Shown piece after piece: positions 1 through 9,484 of a stretch of DNA of 64,000 nucleotides. The stretch is from Synechococcus sp. A18-25c (lineage in GTDB: Bacteria; Cyanobacteriota; Cyanobacteriia; PCC-6307; Cyanobiaceae): positions 62,001 to 126,000 of the forward strand of contig NZ_CP047957.1 in the NCBI RefSeq assembly GCF_014280035.1, read 5' to 3'. Each line of letters begins with the position of its first letter. Within the stretch, counting starts at the first letter, position 1. Made by a program: the position numbers and the translations under genes. The notes under the pieces were generated by a model, which worked only from the letters and a program-made list of their open reading frames with translations, was not told the DNA's origin and ran no database searches.

Positions 1-93
1 GATGTACACGCCCGGCCCGGCGATCAGCTTGCGTACCTGCTCCTGGGACTTGCCGCAGAAGGAGCACTTCAGATGGGCGTCGAACTTGGCCAT
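1..93 (-). CDS. clpX: ATP-dependent Clp protease ATP-binding subunit ClpX (N-terminal fragment, runs off the window)
   Basis: Only the first 31 codons lie in the window. They read [20 protein letters not shown] followed by [11 protein letters not shown], which is the start of the ClpX zinc-binding domain; the first Cys pair is the CSFC at residues 10-13. ClpX is the AAA+ unfoldase that feeds substrates to ClpP. It lies downstream of tig and clpP on the same strand, a conserved bacterial order, 88 bp after the clpP stop. The start is the ATG complementary to 91-93. Confidence 0.93.
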   Translation of the reverse strand, partial: MAKFDAHLKCSFCGKSQEQVRKLIAGPGVYI

Positions 94-181
94 CAGGCGC
101 GTCGCAGATCAGTCGGAGCAAGGAACCAGATCAAATGGATCCCAGCGTGAACACTGAGCATCGCGACGAAAAGGGTTGGTG

Positions 182-868
182 TCAGCCCCCCGTAACGATT
201 TCTCCGTCTCCGAAACTGTCCACCACCCGATCGATCAGCCCGTACTCCACGGCTTGGGCCGGCGACATGAAGTTGTCCCGGTCGGTATCTTCAGCAATTT
301 TGTTCAAGGGTTGGCCTGTGTGCTCGGCCATCAGGCCGTTAAGGGTCTCCTTCAGGAAGAGGATTTCCTTGGCTTGGATCTCGATGTCCACCGCTTGACC
401 CTGGGCTCCTCCAAGGGGTTGGTGGATCATGATCCGGGCGTTGGGCAAAGCCAGGCGCTTGCCTTTGGCGCCGCCAGTCAGCAGAAAGGCGCCCATGGAC
501 GCGGCCAGTCCGTAACAGATGGTCACCACGTCAGGGGCCACCTGCTGCATGGTGTCGTAGATCGCCAGGCCTGCGGTTACGGAGCCACCGGGAGAATTGA
601 TGTACACCTGAATGTCTTTCTCAGGGTCCTCGGCTTCGAGAAACAGCATCTGGGCGACCAGCGCATCGGCAACGGCGTCATCCACACCGGTGCCCAGAAA
701 AATGATCCGTTCCCGCAGCAGGCGTGAATAGATGTCGAAGGCCCGGTCACCGCGGCCGGATTGCTCGACCACCGTCGGCACCCCTGGCGAGGATTGGGGA
801 TGCATGGAGATCGGCTGGATGCCCCGCCAGCGGTTCTGAATCGGATGGTGACTGCGGGCGTTGATCAC
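182..868 (-). CDS. clpP: ATP-dependent Clp protease proteolytic subunit
   Basis: This is a 228-residue serine protease subunit that forms the barrel-shaped ClpP core, partnered by ClpX. The catalytic triad is visible: Ser124 in GLAASMG, His149 in MIHQPLGG and Asp198 in DTDRDNF. The [10 protein letters not shown] oxyanion-region motif is at about 91-100. The ORF opens with GTG at 868; the N-terminus beginning [14 protein letters not shown] resembles picocyanobacterial ClpP as I recall it. An internal ATG at 805 is an alternative start, and neither has a clear Shine-Dalgarno. It is the second gene of the tig-clpP-clpX group. Cyanobacteria usually carry several clpP paralogues; which one this is cannot be settled here. 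Confidence 0.96.
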   Translation of the reverse strand: MINARSHHPIQNRWRGIQPISMHPQSSPGVPTVVEQSGRGDRAFDIYSRLLRERIIFLGTGVDDAVADALVAQMLFLEAEDPEKDIQVYINSPGGSVTAGLAIYDTMQQVAPDVVTICYGLAASMGAFLLTGGAKGKRLALPNARIMIHQPLGGAQGQAVDIEIQAKEILFLKETLNGLMAEHTGQPLNKIAEDTDRDNFMSPAQAVEYGLIDRVVDSFGDGEIVTGG

Positions 869-911
869 GCTGCGACTGGGGGGCTGAATGAGAGCAATCT
901 ATGGGTGCCGA

Positions 912-2369
912 TCAAGCATCGGCGTCCGCAGGGTCACTCTTCGCGGTTTTGGTCTTGGTGGTTGAGGCCTTCTTGGTGGTTGTTGCCTTAGCGGTGGTTT
1001 TCTTGGCTGCGCTTTTCTTGGCCGTTGGCTTGGCCTCGTCTTCAGCCGCTGCAGGCGCTTTTTCGGTGATGGTGCTGTTCTCTTCCAGCCAACCCAGCAG
1101 CTTGTCCTGGAGCAAGTCATCCAGCACCGCCTGACGCAGCCGCTCGGGATCGATGTCCCGTTCGCCGGACAGCTGCTGCTTCACTTCAGCGAGTTTGGCG
1201 TCCACATCGGCGTCCTCCACCACCAGCTTCTCGCTGTCGGCCAGGGCCGTGAGGGCCAGGCTGCGGCGCAGGCGTTCTTCGGCCTCGGGACGTGAAGACT
1301 CCATCAGGTTGCGCACCAGTTCAGGCGTGAACAGTGACTTCACATCCATGCCCTGCTGGGCGAATTGACCGGCGGTCTGTTCCACCAGATTGCGCACTTC
1401 CTGTTGGATCAGGCTTTCGGGCAGTTCCACCTCCAGTTGCTCCACCAGGGCACCCAGCAAGGCGTCGTGACGGTTGCTGCGGGAGCGGCGTTCCGCGTCG
1501 TCCTTCAGGCGCTTTTCAAGATCGCTGCGCAGGTCGGCCAGAGATTCCTGCTCACTGGCCTGCTTGGCGAATGCGTCATCCAGGGCCGGAAGTTCACGGG
1601 TCTTCAGATCTTTGAGCTCGATCACGAAGTTGGCTTGGCGGCCCCGTGCGTCTTCTTTGGGGTAGTCGTCGGGAAACTGGCACTCCACGGTCTTGCAATC
1701 GCCGACAGCCATGCCCACCACGCCTTCGATGAAGCCGGGGATCATGCGGCCGTGCTCCAGATCCACATCCATCGAATCAGCAGTGCCTCCTTCGATCTCA
1801 CTGCCGTCATCGCTGTAGGTGCCCTTGAATCCCACCACGGCGATGTCGCCTTTTTCAGCCTTGCGGCCTTCCACTGGAACCACAGTGGCCAGCTGACGTC
1901 TGGATTGCTCCAGCATCTCGTCGACGCGCGCCGGGTCATAGCTGACGCTTTCGGCCTCGGCCTTCAACCCTTTGGTGCTTTTCAGCTTCGGTGTGGGGGC
2001 CACATCCGTTTCCAGGGTCACGGTGAGGCCTTCACCCGGTTTGAAGCTCTCCAGCAGTTCTTCAAAGCCTCCGCTGAGTTCTGGCTGGCCGAGGGCTTCG
2101 ATGGTTTCTTGCTCGAGGGCATCACGCCAGATGCTGTCCACCAAGGTTTCCAGTGCATTGGCGCGGATGCGAAGCGCACCCAGCTGCTGCACGAGCACGG
2201 TGCGGGGCACCTTGCCTTTGCGGAAGCCAGGGAGGTTCACGTTGCGGCTCAGCCGATTGATCGCTTCCTCGTAGCTGGCCTGACACCGCTCCGCGGGAAC
2301 GGCAACCTCCACAGCCAAGCGGCTGCCGGGACGGGAGGAGGTGGAGACCTTCAGGCTGGCGGCACTCAT
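912..2369 (-). CDS. tig: Trigger factor, ribosome-associated chaperone and prolyl isomerase
   Basis: About 485 residues. The N-terminal ribosome-binding domain carries [12 protein letters not shown], the signature loop near residue 50. The middle part (roughly 160-250) is the FKBP-type isomerase domain ([14 protein letters not shown]), followed by the helical chaperone domain. The start at 2369 ([10 protein letters not shown]) is preferred over a start nine codons upstream because it fits the family N-terminus. The last 50 or so residues are an unusual Lys/Ala/Thr-rich tail ([18 protein letters not shown]), low-complexity and histone-H1-like. First gene of the tig-clpP-clpX group and divergent from asd. 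Confidence 0.96.
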   Translation of the reverse strand: MSAASLKVSTSSRPGSRLAVEVAVPAERCQASYEEAINRLSRNVNLPGFRKGKVPRTVLVQQLGALRIRANALETLVDSIWRDALEQETIEALGQPELSGGFEELLESFKPGEGLTVTLETDVAPTPKLKSTKGLKAEAESVSYDPARVDEMLEQSRRQLATVVPVEGRKAEKGDIAVVGFKGTYSDDGSEIEGGTADSMDVDLEHGRMIPGFIEGVVGMAVGDCKTVECQFPDDYPKEDARGRQANFVIELKDLKTRELPALDDAFAKQASEQESLADLRSDLEKRLKDDAERRSRSNRHDALLGALVEQLEVELPESLIQQEVRNLVEQTAGQFAQQGMDVKSLFTPELVRNLMESSRPEAEERLRRSLALTALADSEKLVVEDADVDAKLAEVKQQLSGERDIDPERLRQAVLDDLLQDKLLGWLEENSTITEKAPAAAEDEAKPTAKKSAAKKTTAKATTTKKASTTKTKTAKSDPADADA

Positions 2370-2515
2370 TAGGGGACGCAGGGACAAGCAGCCCAATACC
2401 TTAATTAAGTGCCTGACCGTGGCCCTCCACGTAAGCTGAGGCCAAGTTTCAGCTGTGCCCCTGCCTCGAGATTTTCAGGGTTGTCACGGCCGGTGGTTGC
2501 TCCACCACGTATCTG

Positions 2516-3577
2516 TTGTTGAGTCCCGTCCGCTTGTCCACCGCGTCTTCTTCCTCTGCCTCACTGCCGAATCGACCGCTCACGGTGGCTGTGCTTGGGG
2601 CCAGTGGTGCTGTGGGTCAGGAGTTGCTTCAGCTGCTCGAGGAGCGTCGTTTTCCTGTTGGTGAACTGCGGCTGCTGGCTTCGGCACGCTCTGCAGGCCA
2701 GACCTGCGTGTGGAATGGTCAGTCCCTCACCTTCCAGGAAGTGACAGCTTCCGCCTTTGAGGGCGTGGATCTGGTGCTGGCCTCCGCCGGTGGATCGGTG
2801 TCCAAGATGTGGCGCCAAGCCATCGTGGCGGCCGGAGCTGTGATGGTGGATAACTCCAGTGCGTTCCGCATGGAGGACGGAGTGCCTTTGGTGGTGCCCG
2901 AGGTCAACCCGGATGCGGCGCTTGCGCACAGTGGTGTGATCGCTAATCCGAATTGCACCACGATCCTGCTTACCCTGGCGCTCGCTCCCCTGGCGGCCCA
3001 GCGTCCGATGCAACGGGTGGTGGTGAGCACCTATCAATCGGCCAGTGGTGCTGGAGCTCGGGCGATGGACGAGCTCAAGGACCTCTCCCGTGCGGTGCTG
3101 GACGGAGAGACACCGAAGAGTGAGGTGTTGCCCCATTCCTTGGCGTTCAACCTCTTCCTTCACAACTCGCCGCTTCAGCCCAACAGCTACTGCGAAGAGG
3201 AAATGAAGATGGTGAACGAAACCCGCAAGATCATGGGTTTGCCGGATCTGCGATTCACCGCCACCTGCGTGCGGGTGCCGGTGCTGCGTGCTCACTCGGA
3301 AGCGGTGAATGTGGAGTTCACAGAGCCCTTCCCTGTGCAGGAAGCCCGCGATCTGCTGGCGGTCGCTCCAGGGTTGGAACTTCTGGAGGATCCCATCAAT
3401 AACCGGTTCCCTATGCCCACCGATGTCACGGGTCGTGATCCGGTGGTCGTAGGCCGTATCCGCCAAGACATCAGCGAAGACAAGGCACTTGAGTTCTGGC
3501 TCTGTGGCGATCAGATCCGCAAGGGTGCGGCCCTGAACGCCATCCAGATCGCTGAATTGCTGTTGCCCGCCGCCTGA
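2516..3577 (+). CDS. asd: Aspartate-semialdehyde dehydrogenase
   Basis: Reduces aspartyl phosphate to aspartate semialdehyde with NADPH, the branch point to lysine, threonine and methionine. The Rossmann motif [11 protein letters not shown] is at 25-34, and the active-site Cys147 lies in NPNCTT. The longest ORF opens with TTG at 2516 and has no in-frame ATG before the Rossmann motif, so the first 15-20 residues (rich in Ser) are uncertain. dapA follows after 5 bp, so the two are probably co-transcribed and act in sequence toward diaminopimelate and lysine. The upstream kinase lysC is elsewhere, at 11.5 kb. Confidence 0.96.
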   Translation: MLSPVRLSTASSSSASLPNRPLTVAVLGASGAVGQELLQLLEERRFPVGELRLLASARSAGQTCVWNGQSLTFQEVTASAFEGVDLVLASAGGSVSKMWRQAIVAAGAVMVDNSSAFRMEDGVPLVVPEVNPDAALAHSGVIANPNCTTILLTLALAPLAAQRPMQRVVVSTYQSASGAGARAMDELKDLSRAVLDGETPKSEVLPHSLAFNLFLHNSPLQPNSYCEEEMKMVNETRKIMGLPDLRFTATCVRVPVLRAHSEAVNVEFTEPFPVQEARDLLAVAPGLELLEDPINNRFPMPTDVTGRDPVVVGRIRQDISEDKALEFWLCGDQIRKGAALNAIQIAELLLPAA

Positions 3578-3582
3578 TCTTT

Positions 3583-4491
3583 ATGAGCATCGCTGCAGAG
3601 CTATCTCCCACTCCCTTCGGTCGTCTTCTGACGGCGATGGTCACTCCCTTTGACGCCAACGGGGCCGTTGATCTCGAGCTCGCTGGTCGTCTGGCACTGC
3701 ACCTTGTGGAAGAGGGGTCTGACGGGATCGTGGTCTGCGGTACCACTGGTGAATCGCCAACCCTCAGTTGGGAAGAACAGGGTCGCCTGCTGGTGGCCGT
3801 GCGTGAAGCCGTGGGATCACGCGCCAAGGTGCTCGCCGGCACCGGCAGCAACTGCACCTCGGAGGCGGTGGCGGCCACCGCCCATGCTGCAGACGCTGGT
3901 GCGGATGGTGCTCTCGTGGTGGTTCCTTACTACAACAAACCGCCCCAGGCCGGCCTTGAAGCCCATTTCCGAGCGGTCTCGGAGGCGGCTCCCTCACTGC
4001 CGTTGATGCTCTACAACGTGCCAGGTCGTACCGGTTCCAGCCTGGCGCCAGCCACCGTTGCTCGCTTGATGGACTGCCCCAATGTGATCAGCTTCAAGGC
4101 TGCCAGCGGCAATACGGATGAAGTCACCCAGTTGCGGCTGACCTGCGGGTCAAGGCTCGCTGTTTACAGCGGTGATGATGCACTCACGCTGCCAATGCTG
4201 TCGGTTGGCGCGGTCGGTGTGGTCAGTGTCGTCAGCCATGTGGCCGGTCGTCAAATGAAAACCTTGATCGATGCTTTCCTGAGTGGCCGTCACTGCGAGG
4301 CTCTGGCCCAGCACGAAGCGCTGCTGCCCGTCTGTAAGGCCCTGTTTGCCACCACCAATCCCATCCCCGTGAAAGCAGCCCTTGAACTGAGTGGCTGGCC
4401 CGTTGGTGCGCCTCGTCTTCCCCTTGTTCCCCTGGACCCCGCCATGCTCGCTGCCCTCACCGACACCCTCGCTGCCCTGCGTCCCACCTGA
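3583..4491 (+). CDS. dapA: 4-hydroxy-tetrahydrodipicolinate synthase
   Basis: Condenses pyruvate with aspartate semialdehyde, the first committed step of the diaminopimelate/lysine pathway. The 302 residues match the family length. The Schiff-base lysine is Lys172 (ISFKAAS), the catalytic Tyr144 lies in [10 protein letters not shown], and the GTTGE carboxylate-binding motif is at 53-57. The ATG at 3583 follows asd by 5 bp. RNase J follows 69 bp downstream on the same strand. Confidence 0.97.
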   Translation: MSIAAELSPTPFGRLLTAMVTPFDANGAVDLELAGRLALHLVEEGSDGIVVCGTTGESPTLSWEEQGRLLVAVREAVGSRAKVLAGTGSNCTSEAVAATAHAADAGADGALVVVPYYNKPPQAGLEAHFRAVSEAAPSLPLMLYNVPGRTGSSLAPATVARLMDCPNVISFKAASGNTDEVTQLRLTCGSRLAVYSGDDALTLPMLSVGAVGVVSVVSHVAGRQMKTLIDAFLSGRHCEALAQHEALLPVCKALFATTNPIPVKAALELSGWPVGAPRLPLVPLDPAMLAALTDTLAALRPT

Positions 4492-4560
4492 CGCCACGGC
4501 TGCTGAGAGCGCTGCCATGCGCCGACCTGATCGATTTCTCTTTCTCTTCCAAGCAACCCC

Positions 4561-6645
4561 ATGACTGTGAGCAACGCCAAAACCCAGCAACCCACTCTGC
4601 GGGTGATCCCCCTGGGTGGTCTGCACGAGATCGGCAAGAACACCTGCGTGTTCGAGTACGGCGACGACCTGATGCTGGTGGATGCCGGTCTGGCTTTCCC
4701 GAGCGACGGCATGCACGGCGTGAACGTGGTGCTGCCCGACACCAGCTTCCTGCGCGAGAACCAGAAGCGCATCCGCGGCATGATCGTGACCCATGGTCAT
4801 GAAGACCACATCGGTGGCATTGCCCACCACCTCAAGCACTTCAACATTCCGGTGATCTACGGGCCGCGGCTAGCCCTCTCGATGCTCACCGGAAAGATGG
4901 ATGAGGCCGGTGTCACCGATCGCACCACCCTGCAGACCGTTGGTCCCCGCGACGTGGTCAAGGTGGGTCAGCACTTCTCGGTGGAGTTCATCCGCAACAC
5001 CCACTCGATGGCCGACAGCTTCTCGCTGGCCATCAGCACCCCAGTGGGCACGGTGATCTTCACGGGTGACTTCAAGTTCGATCACACCCCGGTGGATGGC
5101 GAGCACTTCGACCTGGCCCGCCTGGCCCATCACGGCGACAAAGGGGTGCTCTGCCTATTCAGTGACTCGACCAACGCGGAGGTCCCCGGCTTCTGCCCCC
5201 CTGAGCGGTCGGTGTTCCCCAACCTTGATCGTCACATTGCGGAAGCCGAAGGACGGGTGATCGTCACCACCTTCGCCAGCTCAATCCATCGGGTGTCGAT
5301 GATTCTGGAGCTAGCGCTCAAGAACGGCCGCAAGGTGGGCCTGCTGGGCCGCTCCATGCTCAACGTGATCGCCAAAGCGCGGGAGCTCGGCTACATGCGT
5401 GCGCCCGATGAGCTGTTCGTGCCGATCAAGCAGATCAATCATGTGCCCGATCGCGAGACCCTGCTGCTGATGACCGGCAGTCAGGGTGAGCCGTTGGCGG
5501 CCCTGAGTCGCATCTCCCGCGGGGAACACCCGCAGGTGAAGGTGAAGAGCTCCGACACGATCATCTTTTCCGCTAGCCCGATCCCTGGAAACACCATCTC
5601 CGTGGTGAACACCATCGATCGGCTCATGATGCTGGGTGCCAAGGTGGTTTACGGCAAGGGCGAAGGCATTCACGTGTCCGGCCACGGCTTCCAGGAAGAC
5701 CAGAAGCTGATGCTGGCGCTCACCCGTCCCAAGTTCTTCGTGCCGGTGCACGGTGAGCACCGCATGTTGGTGCGTCATGCCCGCACTGGTCATTCCATGG
5801 GTGTGCCGGAAGACAACACCCTGATCATCGACAACGGTGATGTGGTGGAGCTCACCGAGGATTCGATCCGCAAGTCCGACCCTGTGAAGGCTGGCATTGA
5901 GTTGCTGGACCAGTCCCGCAACGGCATCGTCGACGCCCGCGTGCTCAAGGAACGTCAGCAGCTGGCGGAAGACGGCATCGTCACGATCCTCGCGGCCATC
6001 AGCACCGACGGCGCCATGGTGGCTCCTCCGCGCGTAAATCTTCGCGGCGTGGTTACCACCGCCGATGCGCGCAAAATGTCGCTCTGGACCGAGCGGGAAA
6101 TCAAGTGGGTGCTGGAGAACCGCTGGAAGCAGCTCACCCGCAGCACCGGTGGCAAGGCACCGGATGTGGACTGGATGGGTGTGCAGCGTGAGGTGGAAGT
6201 GGGCCTCGGCCGACGCATGCGCCGCGAGTTGCAGGTGGAGCCCCTGATCCTCTGTCTGGTGCAACCGGCCCCTGCTGGCACTCCGGTTTACAAGGGTCGT
6301 GCCGATTCCGAACCCGACGATCGTCCGGCTCCCCGCGGCCGTGGTGGCCGCCAGGGTGGTGGCCGGCATGGCAGCGGCAACCATGGTGGTGGTCGCAACC
6401 GGGATGCCGGTCGCAACCGCGAGGCCACCCCAGCTCGGGTGATCACCACTACCCCTGGAGCGGGAGCGGCCGCTGCCGCTGCTGCGGCTGCTGCCAAGTC
6501 GGCTCCTGCACCCACTGCTGCCGCGACCTCCGCACCGGCCAAGGACCCTGCGCCTGTTGGTGCCGCCAGTGCTGCTTCGACGGCCACTGTTGATCAAGAC
6601 ATGCCTGCCGGCCGTACTCGCCGCCGTCGTTCAGCCGCGGCCTAA
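4561..6645 (+). CDS. rnj: Ribonuclease J, metallo-beta-lactamase family exo/endoribonuclease
   Basis: A 694-residue beta-CASP ribonuclease that would mature and decay RNA in the cytoplasm. The zinc motif HGHEDH is at 78-83; later metal ligands and beta-CASP motifs follow (FTGDFKFDHTP, SASPIPGN, VPVHGEHRM). The catalytic core ends near residue 565. The remaining 130 residues are low-complexity: first an Arg/Gly-rich stretch (RGRGGRQGGGRHGSG and similar), then an Ala/Pro-rich linker, ending RTRRRR. Such a tail plausibly binds RNA or protein partners, but that is inference. The stop overlaps the 3' end of the convergent gene at 6631 by 15 bp, and a terminator for rnj lies inside that neighbour. 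Confidence 0.93.
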   Translation: MTVSNAKTQQPTLRVIPLGGLHEIGKNTCVFEYGDDLMLVDAGLAFPSDGMHGVNVVLPDTSFLRENQKRIRGMIVTHGHEDHIGGIAHHLKHFNIPVIYGPRLALSMLTGKMDEAGVTDRTTLQTVGPRDVVKVGQHFSVEFIRNTHSMADSFSLAISTPVGTVIFTGDFKFDHTPVDGEHFDLARLAHHGDKGVLCLFSDSTNAEVPGFCPPERSVFPNLDRHIAEAEGRVIVTTFASSIHRVSMILELALKNGRKVGLLGRSMLNVIAKARELGYMRAPDELFVPIKQINHVPDRETLLLMTGSQGEPLAALSRISRGEHPQVKVKSSDTIIFSASPIPGNTISVVNTIDRLMMLGAKVVYGKGEGIHVSGHGFQEDQKLMLALTRPKFFVPVHGEHRMLVRHARTGHSMGVPEDNTLIIDNGDVVELTEDSIRKSDPVKAGIELLDQSRNGIVDARVLKERQQLAEDGIVTILAAISTDGAMVAPPRVNLRGVVTTADARKMSLWTEREIKWVLENRWKQLTRSTGGKAPDVDWMGVQREVEVGLGRRMRRELQVEPLILCLVQPAPAGTPVYKGRADSEPDDRPAPRGRGGRQGGGRHGSGNHGGGRNRDAGRNREATPARVITTTPGAGAAAAAAAAAAKSAPAPTAAATSAPAKDPAPVGAASAASTATVDQDMPAGRTRRRRSAAA

Positions 6646-7446
6646 GCGCCTCCGCAGCCACGACCATTGAGTGCTGCGTTTGCCGCCATCTGAGCTCAGC
6701 TCAGGTGGCGGTTTTTGTTGGGCTGGAAGGGTCACCTGAAGCCGGCCCCGCTCTAGCCGTTGCAGGATGGAGGAGTTAACCCGAAGTCCTGGCTCAGGTT
6801 CTGGTTCGGGTTCGGCGATCATGTCTGCCTCGATCACGTCCTCTGATTCAGAACTGGCCCGAATCTCGATCTCCGGGCTTGGCTCAAGATCAGCTTCGGC
6901 TAGCGCATCCCCCTCGTCTTGATCGGCTACCTCCTCGTCCAAGTCATCAAGGGCCGTGGTGGCCGGGGCGTCCAGCCAGGGTGTGGCGGCGATTTGGCTT
7001 TGGTTCTGTGGAGAGTCAAGACCACCCGTGAATCCAACGGTGGTGGGCTGAGTCAGGAAGGGGTCCTGGATCAGCGTGGATGTCGGTGGTGATACTGGTG
7101 TCGGTGGCGGAGCAACCGCCTTAGCGGGGTTTTCCTGTCGCCCATGGATCCGTTCCAACCCCTGCTCAGCCAGATCTTTCAGGGTGTCCTGGGGATGGCT
7201 GGCAAGCACTAGTTCAAAAAAACCACGGGCTTGGTCCGGCTCATTCAGGCCATAGAGGTGAATGTTGCCGGCTAGCAAGGCCACGAAGGCGCGCCAGGCC
7301 AGAAGCGCATCCCGGTCGGCGTTGGTCTCGGCCATGCCATTCAGTTGGCCGAGCAGATCAACCGTGATGGATTGGGCTGTGCGGAAGTCACCAGCGCCAT
7401 AGGCCTGTTCAGCAGTGAGGTAGTGCGCCTGGAAATCGCTGTCCAC
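6631..7446 (-). CDS. Hypothetical protein with N-terminal helical (TPR-like) region
   Basis: 271 residues, opening with GTG 6 nt after the tilS stop, so probably co-transcribed with tilS. The first 100 residues are helical and alternate in a TPR-like way (AEQAYGAGDFRTAQSI and EPDQARGFFELVLASHP). The middle is acidic and Pro/Thr-rich and likely disordered; it contains runs of Glu-Pro. The C-terminus is basic (WLRRRLGRG). No catalytic motif or membrane segment is seen. The 3' end overlaps rnj by 15 bp. I do not recognise a function. Confidence 0.75.
   Translation of the reverse strand: MDSDFQAHYLTAEQAYGAGDFRTAQSITVDLLGQLNGMAETNADRDALLAWRAFVALLAGNIHLYGLNEPDQARGFFELVLASHPQDTLKDLAEQGLERIHGRQENPAKAVAPPPTPVSPPTSTLIQDPFLTQPTTVGFTGGLDSPQNQSQIAATPWLDAPATTALDDLDEEVADQDEGDALAEADLEPSPEIEIRASSESEDVIEADMIAEPEPEPEPGLRVNSSILQRLERGRLQVTLPAQQKPPPELSSDGGKRSTQWSWLRRRLGRG
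6683..6717 (+). terminator. Rho-independent terminator of rnj
   Basis: A long GC-rich inverted repeat (CCGCCATCTGAGCT pairing with AGCTCAGGTGGCGG, one G-T pair) is followed directly by TTTTTG. It begins about 38 bp after the rnj stop. It sits inside the coding part of the convergent gene at 6631-7446, so the same bases encode that protein's C-terminus. Confidence 0.85.
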
Positions 7447-7452
7447 GCTTGT

Positions 7453-8466
7453 TTAGACCTGTTCATCCAGTTGTACCCAGTTCCTGCACCAATGAATCCG
7501 CCGGCCGCCGGCCAGATGGCGTTCGCCTGGGGGTTGGCCCGTGGCAATGGCAGCACTGAGTTCTTCCAGCTGCCGCGCTGACAGGGACCCCACACCTTGG
7601 CTCTGCAGCCAGTGCAGCAACAGTGTCCGCCGCACGGCTGCGGGTTGCTGCTGCAACGCCAGACGTTGCAGTTGCCCTGCCGTGGATTGGAGCTGTTGGA
7701 GGCTCAGCTCCACCAAGGCCAGCTGAGTGTCCCGCACCTGGGACATCCGCTCACTCAAGGCCGCCATGCGTTGGCTGCAGCCGGGGTGCAGGGCTTCCAG
7801 CACCGGCAGCACCTCCTGGCGGATGCGGTTGCGGTCAAAGTGAGGGTCGCTATTGCTGGGATCCAGCCACACCGGCAGTTGCAGGTCGTGGCAGATGCTT
7901 GCGGTCTCATCGCGGCTGAAGTCGAGCAGCGGACGACTCAATTGGATGCCATTGCCGGCATCGGCGTTGAGGGGGCGCTGGCGCCTGAGGCTGCCCAGGC
8001 CGGCCAGATCCGTGCCGCGGCTGAGCTGCAGAAGCAGCGTTTCGGCCCGGTCGCTGGCGGTGTGACCGGTTACCACCGTGATGCGGGCCTCGCCATTGGT
8101 CTGCCGTTGCTGGCAAAGCCGCGTGAGTTCGGCGTAACGCCAGTCTCGGGCTTTGGATTCACTGCTGGTGATGCTGACATCGGCGCGGCTGAGGCTCAGC
8201 TCCAGCTGTTGGTCCTGGCACCACTTCTGCAGCTCGCGGGCGATCTGAGCCGAGCCCGGATGCCAGCCATGGTCGCCGTGCCAAAGCTGCAGCGTCCACT
8301 GGTGCCGGCGGCGGAGATCCCGGAGCAGTCCCAGCAGCGCCATCGAGTCCTGGCCGCCGGAGACCGCCAGAACGAGGGTGCTGCTCTTGGGCAGCCACTG
8401 CGGATCCTGCAGCAGCTGGCGGTGCAGCCGGTCGTGCCAGTTCAGCCACGGCGTGCCGGCTGTCAT
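7453..8466 (-). CDS. tilS: tRNA(Ile)-lysidine synthase
   Basis: Modifies C34 of the CAU-anticodon tRNA-Ile to lysidine so that it reads AUA. The ATP PP-loop SGGQDS is at 36-41, followed by the family motif WHGDHGWHP and the later GHTASDRAETLLLQLSRG block. 337 residues, somewhat short for the family but with a C-terminal region present. ATG start at 8466. Divergent from ycf23 and followed by the hypothetical gene at 7446. Confidence 0.93.
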   Translation of the reverse strand: MTAGTPWLNWHDRLHRQLLQDPQWLPKSSTLVLAVSGGQDSMALLGLLRDLRRRHQWTLQLWHGDHGWHPGSAQIARELQKWCQDQQLELSLSRADVSITSSESKARDWRYAELTRLCQQRQTNGEARITVVTGHTASDRAETLLLQLSRGTDLAGLGSLRRQRPLNADAGNGIQLSRPLLDFSRDETASICHDLQLPVWLDPSNSDPHFDRNRIRQEVLPVLEALHPGCSQRMAALSERMSQVRDTQLALVELSLQQLQSTAGQLQRLALQQQPAAVRRTLLLHWLQSQGVGSLSARQLEELSAAIATGQPPGERHLAGGRRIHWCRNWVQLDEQV

Positions 8467-8539
8467 TGCGCTGCATCAACAACGCTTTGATCCTGCCCGC
8501 TCATGCGGTGGGAGAATGGATTGATCTGATCTCAGCTGG

Positions 8540-9313
8540 ATGTCCCGCCTTTCTCTGCTGCCCGCCGCCCTTCGCCGCAGCCTGAAACAGCGTTCCGCGC
8601 TCAAGGTGATCGCCGGACTGATGAACTTTGACGCTGACTCGGTCGCTCGCGTGGCGCGTGCCGCGGGCATGGGTGGTGCCGACCTGATCGATGTGGCCTG
8701 CGATCCCGCACTGGTCAAGCTGGCCATCGAGGCCTCCGGGGGTGTGCCGGTGTGTGTGTCGTCGGTGGAGCCCGAGCAGTTCCCCGCTGCTGTTGCCGCC
8801 GGTGCCGTGATGGTGGAAATTGGCAACTTCGATGCCTTTTATCCCCAAGGTCGCATCTTCGGGGCTGAGGAAGTGTTGGAGCTCACGTGTCAGACCCGGG
8901 CTCTGCTTCCTGAGGTGGTGCTGAGCGTCACCGTGCCCCATGTGCTGCCCATGGATCAGCAGCAGCAGCTGGCGGTGGATCTGGTGGCGGCCGGTGCCGA
9001 CCTGATCCAGACCGAGGGCGGCACCAGCGCCAAGCCCTTCAGCCCCGGCAGCCTCGGCCTGATTGAGAAAGCGGCTCCCACCCTGGCCGCAGCCCACAGC
9101 ATCAGTGCTGCGCTGGAACAGGCCTGTGAAAGCACACCGGTGCTCTGCGCCTCTGGTTTGTCTGCGGTGACCCTGCCGATGGCGATTGCTGCCGGTGCGG
9201 CTGGTGTGGGCGTCGGTTCTGCTGTGAATCGCCTCAACGATGAGCTGGCGATGGTGGCTGTGGTGCGCGGACTGCGCGAGGCTCTGGGCAGCGCGGTGGT
9301 CAGCCAGGTCTGA
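8540..9313 (+). CDS. ycf23: Ycf23/DUF561 family TIM-barrel-like protein
   Basis: 257 residues resembling the Ycf23 (DUF561) family shared by cyanobacteria and some algal plastids. The fold looks like a TIM barrel: NFDADSVARVARAAGMGGAD, a repeated VAAGAV/VAAGAD pattern, and a C-terminal phosphate-binding-like GAAGVGVGSAVN. The biochemical role is not established as far as I know. The ATG at 8540 is preceded by a 73-bp gap divergent from tilS. A strong terminator lies downstream at 9361. Confidence 0.85.
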   Translation: MSRLSLLPAALRRSLKQRSALKVIAGLMNFDADSVARVARAAGMGGADLIDVACDPALVKLAIEASGGVPVCVSSVEPEQFPAAVAAGAVMVEIGNFDAFYPQGRIFGAEEVLELTCQTRALLPEVVLSVTVPHVLPMDQQQQLAVDLVAAGADLIQTEGGTSAKPFSPGSLGLIEKAAPTLAAAHSISAALEQACESTPVLCASGLSAVTLPMAIAAGAAGVGVGSAVNRLNDELAMVAVVRGLREALGSAVVSQV

Positions 9314-9360
9314 TTTCGTCATTGGCGCAGTCCTTGGCTCACAGACGAATTTTTGCTCGG

Positions 9361-9395
9361 CCCGCCCGCTGTTGATCAGGCGGGTGGGTTTTTTT
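9361..9395 (+). terminator. Rho-independent terminator downstream of ycf23
   Basis: CCCGCCCGCT and GGCGGGTGGG form a stem of at least nine pairs (one G-T) around a short loop, followed directly by seven T. It ends the ycf23 transcript ahead of uvrB. The rest of the 171-bp gap presumably holds the uvrB promoter; I see no unambiguous -35/-10 pair. Confidence 0.9.
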
Positions 9396-9484
9396 GATGG
9401 CTGTCGGGTCAGTCCTATCACCACGCCGACAGATGTTCCTCGTAACCTGAACAACCCTCACTAGGGCTTCATTAGGCAAGGACC

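Noticed and set aside
1365-2372. 335-codon open frame opposite to tig
   Set aside because: It is the antisense shadow of a well-supported trigger factor gene in GC-rich DNA; its translation shows no domain.
5311-6597. 428-codon open frame opposite to the RNase J gene
   Set aside because: Antisense shadow of a gene with a clear metallo-beta-lactamase motif; the translation is His/Arg-rich without domain features.
8501-9454. 317-codon open frame opposite to ycf23
   Set aside because: Shadow of the DUF561 gene, with His-rich composition typical of antisense reading of GC-rich genes; it also crosses the terminator at 9361.
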